A stretch of DNA of 64,000 bases, from NCBI GenBank assembly GCA_016271365.2, contig CM057456.1, positions 662,993,501 to 663,057,500 of the forward strand. The letters are read 5' to 3'. This stretch comes from Neoceratodus forsteri (lineage: Eukaryota; Chordata; Ceratodontiformes; Ceratodontidae). The notes beneath the pieces were generated by a model. The model was not told where the DNA came from. It made no database searches and saw nothing but the letters and a program-made list of their open reading frames with translations. The translations under genes were made by a program, and so were the position numbers. Positions within the stretch are counted from its first letter, which is position 1. Each line of letters starts with the position of its first letter. Positions 55,166-64,000 of the stretch are shown in pieces.

Positions 55166-56700
55166 GGCCCACATAACCAGCAATCGGCAGTCAGGCCGGG
55201 GATTTAGATGCTCCCAAAGCCAGACATGCAGTCCTCTCAATCTGAGACCCCTCTCAAGCTACACCAGCAGGCCCTTCGCTCCACAAGCCGCACCATTAGA
55301 ACCTTCATCCCCAGCCACCCCCGAAACAGATCAGGAGGCACATTGCTTCAAATCCCCCAACCCCCCAAAAGCACACCAACAGGCCAGATCACCAAGGTAG
55401 GGCAAGCTCTTGAATGGAAGTACCTTGTGGGCTGGGGATTTGGATGCTCCCCAAGCCAGACTTGCAGTTCTGTCAATCCAATGCCCCCCAGCCACAGCAG
55501 CAGGCTCTTCACTGCAAAGCTCCCCCTGAAGGCCCATGGCTGCAGTCCCATCACTCACACACACTAAAAAAGCAGAAGCTACATTTTAAGCTGCCTTCCT
55601 AACCTTCATCCAGACCACACCACACATGGAAGATCATTTTTACCTCCCACCCCCAAACAAATCGGCAGCAGCATTTCAATTCAAACCCCCTCATGGCTCC
55701 CCCAGACAAATAGTAGGAGTACTCATCCTTGCCAGTGCTAGGAGAGGTTGGCTGGTTGGAAGAAATAGTTTGCAGTCTAAATCAGCATGGAGATGTTGCT
55801 GGCATGATTTTAGTCTGTGGCAGTCTGGGTCACAAGTTTGCAGGCAGTCCAGGATGGGTGGCGATCCAGTCATAAGGCAGGCTGAAGAGCTCTGGCTGTG
55901 CAACAGGTCCATTGGGGTGGGTTCAGAAGGTCTGGCACGGTGATCACCAGGTCTGTTCAGGTGATCCAATGCAGAATGTGGCCACAGAAAAAGGAAACAT
56001 ATCCACGCATCCTCCACCATCTTCTTTTAAACTTCCTTCCTGATGACGGCACCATTGCTGACTCCAAGCTGATTGGGTGAACAAGCCATTCTTTGCTGAT
56101 TGGTTGCTTATTCCTGCCCATCTATCGGCTGAAAACACCTCCTCTTATTGACAAAGCCATCCCTCCTCCCGATTGGTTCCTTGCTGAGTTCTTGTGGCAA
56201 TTTGATTGGTCATCTCTGTGTCCTACTGCCTAGCTTAGAAATGGCCTGACTCCCAGGCTCTGGAAATGTGTTCCCTGGTCCTGGGAGGAGGCAGTCAGCA
56301 GTATGTGTCATTTGCAAGGGGGAGTCCCAGATGGGGCCAGGCATTGCTGTGCCAATATGTATATTGCAAACAATAGGGTTTGCAATTACAGGCTCTTCGA
56401 TGTAGTTGGTGGCTCAGTCAACAATCATGGGAGGGGGGTTACACTCGGTGATGCATGGGGGAGGTGTGGTGTGAGAGGATGGCAAGGGGAAAGAACAAAC
56501 TGGAACAAATTGAGAAAGTCAAGAGGGTGGATGGAGAACAGAATGGGCACTGCTGCTGTCTGCTGTACACTCTGTCCATGTAGGCTGTTTATTGGTGCAA
56601 GACACAGAACTGCAGTCTGCAGACTTAGTAATCATAAAATGAAAGTCAAGTCATGACAAGCGTGGGCCCCCAGGGCAGCCACCCCTACTGCCCCATCTAA
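55166..56700. repeat. Insertion splitting the CR1-like LINE, with ~235-bp repeat
   Basis: It begins with two related units: 'GGGGATTTAGATGCTCCCAAAGCCAGAC' (55197) and 'GGGGATTTGGATGCTCCCCAAGCCAGAC' (55434). The rest is mixed GC and AT sequence with no recognised gene. Its origin is unknown. The interrupted RT resumes after it. Confidence 0.6.
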
Positions 56701-57068
56701 GTTCAGACAGGGGTACTGCTGAAAGATTGGAGGGTAATGAACATAGTCCTACTATACAAGAGCAAGGAGCAACCAGAGAATTACAGAGCCCAGCCATAGT
56801 GGGTAAACTGATGGAGTCACTGATCAAAGACGACTTTGTAGACTACCTAGAGAGCAATAGTCCACAGGATAGTAACCAGTATGGGTTTGTAGCTGGGAGG
56901 TCTTGTCAGAATAACCTGATCGATTTCTTTGACTGGGTAACTTTGATTTTAGCAAAGCTTTTGATTTGGTGCCCCACAGAAGATTGCTAAGAAAGCTGAA
57001 GGACCTTGACATGACCAGAAACATAGTTAGATGGTTTCATCCCTCTGACCAGAGGAAAACCTTGTGAT
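56701..57068 (+). pseudogene. CR1-like LINE reverse transcriptase, second part
   Basis: RT continues: 'WRVMNIVLLYKSKEQPENYRAQ', 'GKLMESLIKDDFVDYLE', 'QYGFVAGRSCQNNLIDFFDWV' (to 56939), then in another frame 'FSKAFDLVPHRRLLRKLKDL' and 'RWF'. The KAFD block holds the first catalytic Asp of the RT palm. The FADD block is missing, so the copy ends here. The minus-strand CR1 at 60.6-62.9 kb has the same words (GRSCQTNLIDFFDWV). Confidence 0.8.
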
Positions 57069-58100
57069 TTCATCTAACAAACAGAGATGCTGAGTTGCTG
57101 AGGGAGAAATGCTGAGAGTCGGGGAGGAGAAAAGCACAGATTCAGATTTCTTTGGATTAATTTTTATTTTTACACAAGGTATGCCATTGTTGCCACATTT
57201 GAATTGGGTTTGAAAATACCTTGTTTATTTGGTTTTCGTGCAATGCAGTTCTGTGTCTTGTGTTTGTTTCACCGAAGGTGAGGCCCGGCTGGGAGTGTAA
57301 TCTAGGAGAAGAAGTTGGAAGTGCCAGAAGGTTGCTGTTTGGAGAGGTGGTGTTGAGTGAATCAGAGAGAAGGAAGATTTGGAGGACTATAGCTACAAGG
57401 AAAGGAGTAGGAGTATTAGCAGTTTTGACAAAACTTCGCCTGGTGAAATTTCAGTGTCTGCTCTCAAGATTTGGTGAAGGAATTAGAGATGCAGTGAAAT
57501 TAAATTTCATCAGCGAAGTGCCCTCGAAGTGGGCACTTTGCATTGTCACTCCACTATGTGAAGTGACCAGTGTGAAAGGCTCTCTTTGCCTTGTAATTAT
57601 GACTTTGCGTTGTCATGCTGCCTTAACAGGAAGTAAGGCGAAGTGACAACAATATAGGCAGCCCTCCTAGACATCATATGACTTATAGTACTGTAAGTCA
57701 CATGCTGTAGCCAGGCAGGAAGGAAGTGACTCTTTCAAGGAGATAATTTCACTTTCTCCTGTGCAGAGGGGGAGAGAGAGGATGCATTTTGCCTTTGTGT
57801 GTGTCTGACAGAGATTACAGTTTGGAGGAGCAGAGATCATTCATATAAACCCAACAGCATTTTTAAAAAGCTATATTGTTTTGTGTTTTTCGTACTCTTT
57901 TTGTACTTAATTTGTTCTTTCTGTGATTGTAATTTCTTTGTTTTTTTTTTTACTTTTATAAGTTGTTGTTTGTCTGTGCGTGTGTCTGACTGTGTGTATG
58001 CCTGTGTTGTGTATGTGAGTGTTTTGTATTGTCGACTCGTTGCTTGGAGGGAAGGAGGGAGGGCAGTCGAGTCAAGTCAGTTGAGTTGCTGACAGCAGAA
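57069..58100. other. 5' flank of the BED gene, no coding seen
   Basis: An inverted pair 'GAAGTGCCCTCGAAGTGGGCACTTTG' sits at 57518-57543. The region from 57700 has purine-rich tracts then a T-rich stretch. It may contain the leader of the BED gene; no TATA box stands out. Confidence 0.4.
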
Positions 58101-58949
58101 ATGGATCAGGGACAGGGTCAGGGTCAGGGAATGTCTGGGACGGTGCCAGGGGCAGTTGTGGGACCATGTAGCAGCATGCTTGGCAGGGGAGGAGTGTGCA
58201 CGCATGGGGGGCTTGGTCGGGTGATGTTGGACCTGTCCAAAATCTTGGGTCCCCCCCCCTTCGGAAGCAGGACCAGCACATCATGCAGTTGCATCACCAC
58301 CACCACCTTCAGCAGTAGCTCTAGCAGCACCAGCTGTAACCACAGGTCCTCCACAGCAGGATATGCCTGTGCCACTGGGCCAAAGTGTGGACTTGGAGCT
58401 TGAGCACTGTGACTAGGCTGCCACCAGTGCACCTGGCCCTCCCATGCCTGGTCCCCCCAAGCTCCCCAGTTTTGGAGTTCTTTGACTGTGTTGGGAGGGA
58501 CAGCAGCCTGGTCTGGTGTCATATTTGTGGTATGAAGGTGTGCCTTGGCCCCCGGGGGACTCTCCTGGGGACCGGGGGTCAGTGCACCCACATGCTGAAT
58601 CATCACAAGGTGGAATGGCAGTCTGCCACAGAATGGGCCAGGCCTGCATCTGCTGGCCCTTCTGTGGCACTGGCAGAGAGTGTGGCTGTGCATCGCTGTA
58701 GTAAGAGGAAGGCCACAGCAGCACCTGCTGCTCCACCAGCACCACCCCCCACCACCAGCTGTACCACCAGTGGACCCCATAGAACTGCCTGTAACTCAGG
58801 CCAACATTGCAGTTCTGTGGGGTGCCATTGAGGAGAACAACAAGAGGGTCAGTGCTGTCCAGCAGCAGTTGGAGCAGATAGAGAGACATCAATTGCAGAT
58901 TGTGTCCATGCTCCAAGTGCTGCTGGACCAGCAGGGGATCCCACATTAG
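58101..58949 (+). pseudogene. BED zinc-finger/coiled-coil protein, frameshifted
   Basis: ATG 58101 in good context (GCAGAAATGG), starting MDQGQGQGQG. A C-run near 58250 shifts the frame; past it a Pro/Ala-rich linker can be read to a TAG near 58416. A BED finger follows in another frame: FFDCVGRDSSLVWCHICGMK, then 'GGQCTHMLNHHKVEW' (58480-58620). After a second C-run near 58745 the frame shifts back and ends with a coiled coil (LWGAIEENNKRVSAVQQQLE, then HQLQIVSMLQVLLDQQ) and TAG 58949. No introns. BED proteins of this plan occur as second genes of transposons and as host genes derived from them. Two of the breaks lie in C-runs, so sequencing error is possible there. Confidence 0.7.
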
Positions 58950-59190
58950 CTTTTTTTCATCATACCTTCCCCCCACTGTGTCATAAATGTATTCCTCTAT
59001 CATCCTCGTATGTAATTGTAATTATGCCCTCGCTCATAAAAGTACCATTAAGGTAGCATGCTAATTTTGTAAAAATTCCTAATAGCAAACAGAGGGAAGG
59101 ACACATTAGGACTTTACATACATACATACATACATGCGTGCTTCTTTTTGCCCTGTTATTATAATCCAAGTTAAGAATGTGTACCCTGAC
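58950..59190. other. 3' flank of the BED gene
   Basis: AT-rich with a (CATA)n run at 59120-59135. No gene. Confidence 0.5.
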
Positions 59191-60275
59191 ATATTTCTGG
59201 TGCCTCAGTAATGTTTACTTTCTGTTGTGGAGTGGCTGTGTAAAAGCAGGACTGAGCAGTGCAAGTATAATGTGCTAAATTGCATGTGTGCAGTCAGTGT
59301 TCTTTCCCGTGTGTGGAATGCAGACATTCTCCAGCTTCTTGCAAACATATATATGTTGACTTGTTGCAGTGTTTATGGTATGAGGAATAAAGATAAGAAT
59401 ATATAATGTATATTTTATTGGTACCATCATCATCAGCGGACTAAGTGATATGATATTTTTTCAGAGGTCTCTGACCAGAGTGCACCTTAGTCACACAGTG
59501 TAAACATGACTTTTAGGAGATCATATAGCAACAAAAAAATCTGCTTTTGAACAAACTGTACCCAAGAGACATGAAGCACTGGTGATGGTAAGGCACCCAA
59601 AATATCTGATGGATGGTGTACAGGCATTATAAAGTCAAAAAAGATATAAGGTCCAGTTCTCTGCCAAATGCCAACACACCGTACTACCACAGTTCTTCTT
59701 TTCATTTTTTGTTCTGGAATAAGTGATGTCTTTCTATTTAGACTGGCAGTGTCAGTTTTTTAGCAAGTTGATGTACACCATAACATGACACGGTGCCAGT
59801 GGTTGCACAGTGTGGTGGCAGTGGACTGCAGGACCTGTTATATATTACGACTTTAAAATGTCTGTACATCATTACATATTTTGGGTGCCTCAGCAACAGT
59901 TAATGTCTGTTGGGTATGGTTTGTTGAAAAGCATGATTTTTTGTGCTATTATCTCCGCAAAGTCATGTGTGCACCATGAGTGACTGAGGTGCACACTGGC
60001 CCGAGACCTCTGAAAAAATATCACATCACTTACTCCGCTGCTGATGATGGTACAAATAAAATATATGTTATATATTCTTATCTTTATTCTTTACATGCTG
60101 CAACAAGTCACACCATATATATGTTTGCATGAAGCTGGACAGTGTCTGCACACACATAAAAAGAACACTGACTGCACACATGCAGTTTAGCACAGTATAC
60201 TTGCACTGCTCAATCCTGCGTTTTGACAAACACTTCACGACAGAAAGTAAACATTACTGAGGCTCCAAATATATT
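59191..60275. repeat. Inverted repeat, ~305-bp arms
   Basis: Left arm 59191-59500 ('GCCTCAGTAATGTTTACTTTCTG', 'TACCATCATCATCAGCGGA', 'TTTTTTCAGAGGTCTC') and right arm 59970-60275 hold the inverse of each word. The loop has a further, shorter inverted pair ('GCACCCAAAATAT' 59592, 'ATATTTTGGGTGC' 59875) and a degenerate copy of the arm start at 59875. No open frame of note. Confidence 0.8.
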
Positions 60276-60299
60276 TGTTTTTGGAAATAGACATTATGA

Positions 60300-60644
60300 C
60301 ATTATATATACTCACATGCAGTCACCAGAAATAATGTGCATCCCCAAAAGGCTACTGTCTTGTGTCCAGAAAATTCCCCAGTGCTGACTAAGTGAAATGG
60401 GACCATTACACCAAATGCAAAGTGTCCCAGAATTAATGGCGCACTCAGTCATGCATGCAGTGCTCACACATAGTCATCAGAATTTTTGTGCATCCCCAAA
60501 AGGCTACTGTCTTGTGTCCAGAAAATTCCTCAGTGCTGATGAAGTGAAATAAGAGCATTACATCAATGCAAAGTGTCCCAGAATTAATGACTCACTCAGT
60601 CATGTGCACAGTGCTCACACAGAGTCACCAGAATTTTTGTGCAT
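60300..60644. repeat. ~150-bp satellite, left block
   Basis: Two units, spaced 151 bp, marked by 'GTGCATCCCCAAAAGGCTACTGTCTTG', 'AAGTGTCCCAGAATTAATG' and 'CACTCAGTCATG'. It is cut at GTGCAT (60638-60644) by the CR1 below and resumes at 62919. Confidence 0.85.
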
Positions 60645-62918
60645 AGAAACATAGACTTTGACGGCAGATAAGGACCGCTTGGCCTACCTAGTCTGCCCAT
60701 TTTCCTACCTACAGGATATGCTGCAGGTCCTATTTAACCAACAACCTATTTCTTCCTACCCCCCCCACAAAAATTGCCTTATGTCTGTCCCATACATTCT
60801 TGAATTCTCCCACAGTTTTAGACCCCACAACCTCTTCAAGAAGGCTGTTCCATGCATCCATCACCTCTCTGTCAAAAAATGCTTCCTCACATTGCCCCTG
60901 AGCCATCCCCCTCTATCTTCAAATTGTGTCCCCTTGTTCTTGCACATCTCTTTTGAAAGATGCTATCCTCCTGGACTTTGTTGATTCCACTGAGGTACAT
61001 AAAAGTTTCTATCATGTCCCCCCTCTCCCTCCTTTTCTCAAGAGTATACATATTAAGCTCCTTTATTCTCTCCTCATATGGCTTCTCTTGCAGACCCTGC
61101 ACCATTTTAGTTGCCCTCCTCTGGACTGCCTCCATCCTGTCTATGTCCTTGCAGAGATAGGGTCTCCAGAACTGGACACAGTACTCCAGATGGGGTCTCA
61201 CCAACTGTCTGTACAGAGGGATAACAACTTCCTGTTTTTTGCTGGTGATGCCTCTCCCTATATATCCCAGTATCCCCCAGCCCTCCCTACTGCCTTCTCA
61301 CATTGCTTGCTAACCTTAAGCTCATCTAATATGATTATCCCCAGGTCCCTTTCCATTTTTGTTGTTGTTACTACCTCCCCCCACCATTGCGTAATCTTCC
61401 CCTGGGTTTTTGTTTCCCAGGTGCATTATTTTGCACTTCTTTGCATTGAATCCAAGCTGCCATACTTCTGACCATTCCTCCAACCTTGCCAAGTCCCTTC
61501 TCATCCTTTCCATGCCTCCTTGTGTATAAACCCTGTTGCAGATCTTTGTGTCATCTGCAAAGAGGCATACTTTTCCTTCCAGTCCCTCTGCAATGTCACT
61601 TATAAAGACATTAAAAAGGACTGTACCCAGTACTGAACCCTGTGGTGCCCCACTAGTAACCCATCTTTCCTTAGAGTGGACTCCATTTACAATTACCTTC
61701 TGTGTTCTGTTGTCCAGCCAATGTCTTACCCAAGCTACCACCCTGGGACCCACATTGCCTTGATAAACAGTACAAATTTCTCTCCATGAGCCGAGAGCAT
61801 CTTGGGTGCTCTTTATCATTTTGCCTATTGTGTATAATGATGTTAGCTCTTATCACTATGAACTTTGTTTTTATGATGCAAGCACTTAACTATTTGGCTG
61901 TAAGTCTGTCTCAGAACTTCATTGTAATGTATGTACACCTCAGGACCTCCTTGTGAATGAGCTTGCTCAACGGAGCTTTCCTGCAATAAACTTGAACTTG
62001 AACTCTCAGGCTGGTTAATTTGACTATTAATCTTTTGTGTGGGACTGTGTCAAATGCCTTACTAAAGTCTAGGTAGGCCAGATCCACAGCCACTCCCTGG
62101 TCTACTACTTTGGTCACCCAGTCAAAGAAATCAATTAGATTTGTCTGACATGACCTTCCCACTGTGAACCCATGCTGCCTTGGGTTCTGTGCCCCACTGA
62201 CCTCTAGGTACTCAACAGTTCTTTCCTTCAGAAGTGACTCCATCACTTTTCCTACCACAGAGGTCAAACTGACAGGTCTGTAGTTTCCTGCCTCTGTCTT
62301 GCTCCCACCTTTGTGAAGGGGAGTCACTTCTGCCTTCCTCCAGTCCTCAGGTACCACACCATCCTCCTATGATTTGTTAAAGAGGGTAGTCAGTGGTGTC
62401 ACCAGTTCTCTCCTTAATTCTTATAGAATTCTGTGGTGAATTCCATCAGGCCCCATTGCTTTGTCCACCTTCAGTTTTAGGAGTTCTTTCAGAACCCTTT
62501 CTTCTGTGAAAGGACTGAGATCGACCCCACTATCCAGACTGCTTCTGTTAATTGGATTAGGCACCTCCCCCTCCTCCTCTTTTGTGAATACTGAGCAGAA
62601 GTATTCATTTAGTATCCCTGCTTTTTCACTGTCCCTCTCTGCCCACCCACCGTCCATTCTATTCATCCTCATCATCCCTCCCGTTGTCTTTCAACACTCC
62701 CTGATGTACCTATAAAAGGTTTTATTCCCCTTCTTAACTGAGTTGGCTATCTTTTCCTCAGTTTGGGCCTTTGCTATTCTGACTATACTCCCTGCTTCCT
62801 TTTGCCTTAACTGGTACAGTTCTCTGTCCTGCCCCTTCTGTGTTTTGTTATGCTTCCTAAATGCTATCTTTTTCTCCCTAACCTTCACTGCCACCTCTTT
62901 TGAGAACCATAGTGGCTT
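60645..62918 (-). pseudogene. CR1 LINE, reverse transcriptase and 3' end
   Basis: The most complete CR1 in the window, inverted. From 62918: 'ELYQLRQKEAGSIVRIAKAQ', 'LNEYFCSVFTKEEEGEVP', 'DKAMGPDGIHHRIL', 'WRKAEVTPLHKGGSKTEAGNYRPVSLT' and 'GKVMESLLKE', 'GRSCQTNLIDFFDWV', 'LDFSKAFDTVPHKRL', then 'SGAPQGSVLGTVLFNVFISDI' and the catalytic 'CLFADDTKI' (61560-61535), then 'EWSEVWQLGFNAKKCKIMHLG'. The C-terminal domain ends near 60887. The 3' end has the inverse of TATGTTTCTA. Breaks: a ~185-bp insertion at 61815-62005, a TAG near 62370 and shifts near 61380. The 5' part is missing, as is usual for LINE copies. Confidence 0.88.
61815..62005 (+). repeat. Small insertion in CR1 with (AACTTG) tail
   Basis: It interrupts the RT between KAFDTVPHKRL-V-LTSL and the 'GNVGPRVVAWVRHWL' block. 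It ends AATAAACTTGAACTTGAACT, a short tandem tail as seen at ends of LINE-mobilised SINEs. A 5' promoter was not recognised. Confidence 0.5.
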
Positions 62919-63125
62919 TGTCTTGTGTCCAGAAAATTTCCCAGCACTGATGAAGTGAAATGGGAGCATTATACCAAATACAAAGTGTCCCAGAATTAAT
63001 GGCGCACTCAGTCATAGGCGCAGTACTCACACATAGTCACCAGAATTTTTGTGCATCCCCAAAAGGCTACTGTCTTGTATCCAGAAAATTCCCCAGTGCT
63101 GACAAAGTGAAATGGGAGCATTACA
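62919..63125. repeat. ~150-bp satellite, right block
   Basis: It resumes 'CTTGTGTCCAGAAAATTTCCC' and carries one full and one partial unit with the same words as 60300-60644. Together with the left block it frames the CR1 insertion. Confidence 0.85.
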
Positions 63126-63452
63126 AGAACGTTGCTGCTGTTGCAATTACATGTAATACTGCTGAGTATTGACCTTACTGTGATGATGATGTGATGATGC
63201 ACAGTGTCTTGCCAAATATATGAAGGAGGGATAACATGAATGACCATTCAATGTAACGTCACAAATTATGACACTGAGAGAACTGTTTGTTGCCCAAAGT
63301 GTGTTGCAATCACCTCAACATGAAGGGTGCCATTTGTGTGTACACCAATAGCAGCCTTGGTGAGTTGATATATACATGTATATATGTATTTTCTTGGGGG
63401 GGTTGACATATACTGTATATACATGTACTCATTGTATTGTTTTCTGTCACAG
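63126..63452. other. Spacer with TA/TG palindromic stretch
   Basis: 'GATATATACATGTATATATG' (63367) and 'CATATACTGTATATACATGTAC' (63408) form an AT-rich inverted pair. It ends in the pyrimidine tract and CAG acceptor before 63453. Confidence 0.5.
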
Positions 63453-63537
63453 GTCACATTCTGTTGGTGTGCGCATTCCCGTGCTTGAGAAATTGTGGTG
63501 TTGGAATTGGAAATGGAATACTCTCAAGCCAATGAAG
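63453..63537 (+). other. Exon candidate A
   Basis: An 85-nt stretch with acceptor TGTATTGTTTTCTGTCACAG and donor GGTAAGC. One frame is open (SHSVGVRIPVLEKLWCWNW and on) and ends in phase 0. I recognise no domain. It could be the only host-gene trace in the window, or a chance pair of sites. Confidence 0.3.
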
Positions 63538-63622
63538 GTAAGCATTTTTTTTTGGGTGGGGGGATTATCATATTTGCAAGTAGGTCTCATTAATGGTTTA
63601 TTGTTTGGTTACTTCTTTACAG

Positions 63623-63699
63623 ATTTTATCTGCATCTTTCTACAGTCCAGTAATGATGGTCATGGTCATCATCGATTCATACGACTTCTACAGTGTTGG
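63623..63699 (+). other. Exon candidate B
   Basis: A 77-nt stretch with acceptor GGTTACTTCTTTACAG and donor GGGTAAGT. In phase 0, following exon candidate A, it reads ILSASFYSPVMMVMVIIDSY without a stop. The donor overlaps the start of the fold-back that follows (GTAAGTTAC..), which weakens the call. Confidence 0.28.
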
Positions 63700-64000
63700 G
63701 TAAGTTACTTTTTCTATTACTTTTGGAAACCTGTTCCAGGAAGCTCTGTGCAGTCACTAGCAAGGATGGAGATGTACTGGAAAAAGTAATACACCTTACA
63801 GTTACAATTACTTATGTCTTTTTATATAAAAGAAATATGTAACTGTAACTGATTACATTTACTTGAAAGTAACTAGTAACTAACTTATTACTTTCAAAAA
63901 ATGTAATATGTTATAGTTATTTATTATTTTTGTATTGTTTTTGTATAAAAAGAAATAAGTGACTATAATTGTAAGGTGTATTACTTTTTCTAGTACTTCT
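63700..64000. repeat. Fold-back repeat at the window end
   Basis: 'AAAAAGTAATACACCTTACAG' (63781) faces 'GTAAGGTGTATTACTTTTTC' (63971). Inner arms are 'TACTTATGTCTTTTTATATAAAAG' and its inverse near 63940. 'AAGTTACTTTTTC' near 63703 is a further relative. It may continue past the right edge. Confidence 0.75.

Noticed and set aside
58124..58780. 218-codon minus-strand frame opposite the BED gene
   Set aside because: It is the antisense of the Pro/Ala-rich linker and BED finger; no domain of its own.
60926..61471. 181-codon plus-strand frame
   Set aside because: Antisense of the CR1 C-terminal domain.

Overview
The window looks like intergenic DNA from a large vertebrate genome, probably an amphibian or another early-branching, repeat-rich lineage. 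This rests on GT-AG introns, long AT-rich spacers, dinucleotide microsatellites, and the mix of CR1- and L2-like LINEs, PIF/Harbinger, hAT and Helitron DNA transposons, a DIRS/Ngaro-type SGNH-hydrolase fragment and many fold-back repeats. The species cannot be fixed from the sequence. No intact conserved host gene was recognised. Almost every coding trace belongs to a mobile element, and most are broken.

Layout. 0-0.72 kb: terminus of a minus-strand Harbinger. 1.1-1.64 kb: CR1-like endonuclease fragment. 1.65-4.57 kb: palindromic repeats and degenerate tandem repeats. 6.3-12.3 kb: minus-strand Helitron carrying an N-terminal region, an HUH Rep, a PIF1-like helicase and, downstream, a ubiquitin-specific protease (USP). 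14.4-15.1 kb: fold-back and palindromic array. 15.8-16.4 kb: SGNH hydrolase relic. 17.7-27.2 kb: three well-formed exons of a Myb/SANT-like gene spread over 9.5 kb, with Harbinger-derived MITEs and fold-backs in the introns. 27.9-33.1 kb: a Harbinger-type MITE with a minisatellite, then a 2.6-kb inverted-repeat element and more fold-backs. 35.1-38.3 kb: minus-strand L2-like LINE cut by a CR1 fragment and a hAT fragment. 38.5-39.1 kb: large inverted repeat. 39.28-47.03 kb: a complete 7.75-kb Harbinger inserted inside a hAT transposase reading frame that resumes at 47.03 kb and runs to 49.0 kb. 50.2-51.7 kb: ~300-bp satellite. 52.7-57.1 kb: plus-strand CR1-like LINE split by 1.5 kb of other sequence. 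58.1-58.95 kb: broken BED-finger/coiled-coil gene. 59.2-60.3 kb: inverted repeat. 60.3-63.1 kb: ~150-bp satellite split by a minus-strand CR1. 63.4-64.0 kb: two possible exons and a fold-back.

The most interesting unit is the 39.3-47.0 kb Harbinger. It has matching terminal inverted repeats, a 3-bp ACT duplication, and three genes rather than the usual two: a DDE transposase (+), a convergent two-exon Myb/SANT protein (-), and a third, three-exon plus-strand gene whose spliced frame is fully open (216 codons) while the other two are broken. Removing the element in silico restores an open hAT frame across the junction, which proves the insertion point. The second notable unit is the Helitron with a recognisable USP (Cys box, QQDSTEF and His boxes) directly downstream of its helicase.
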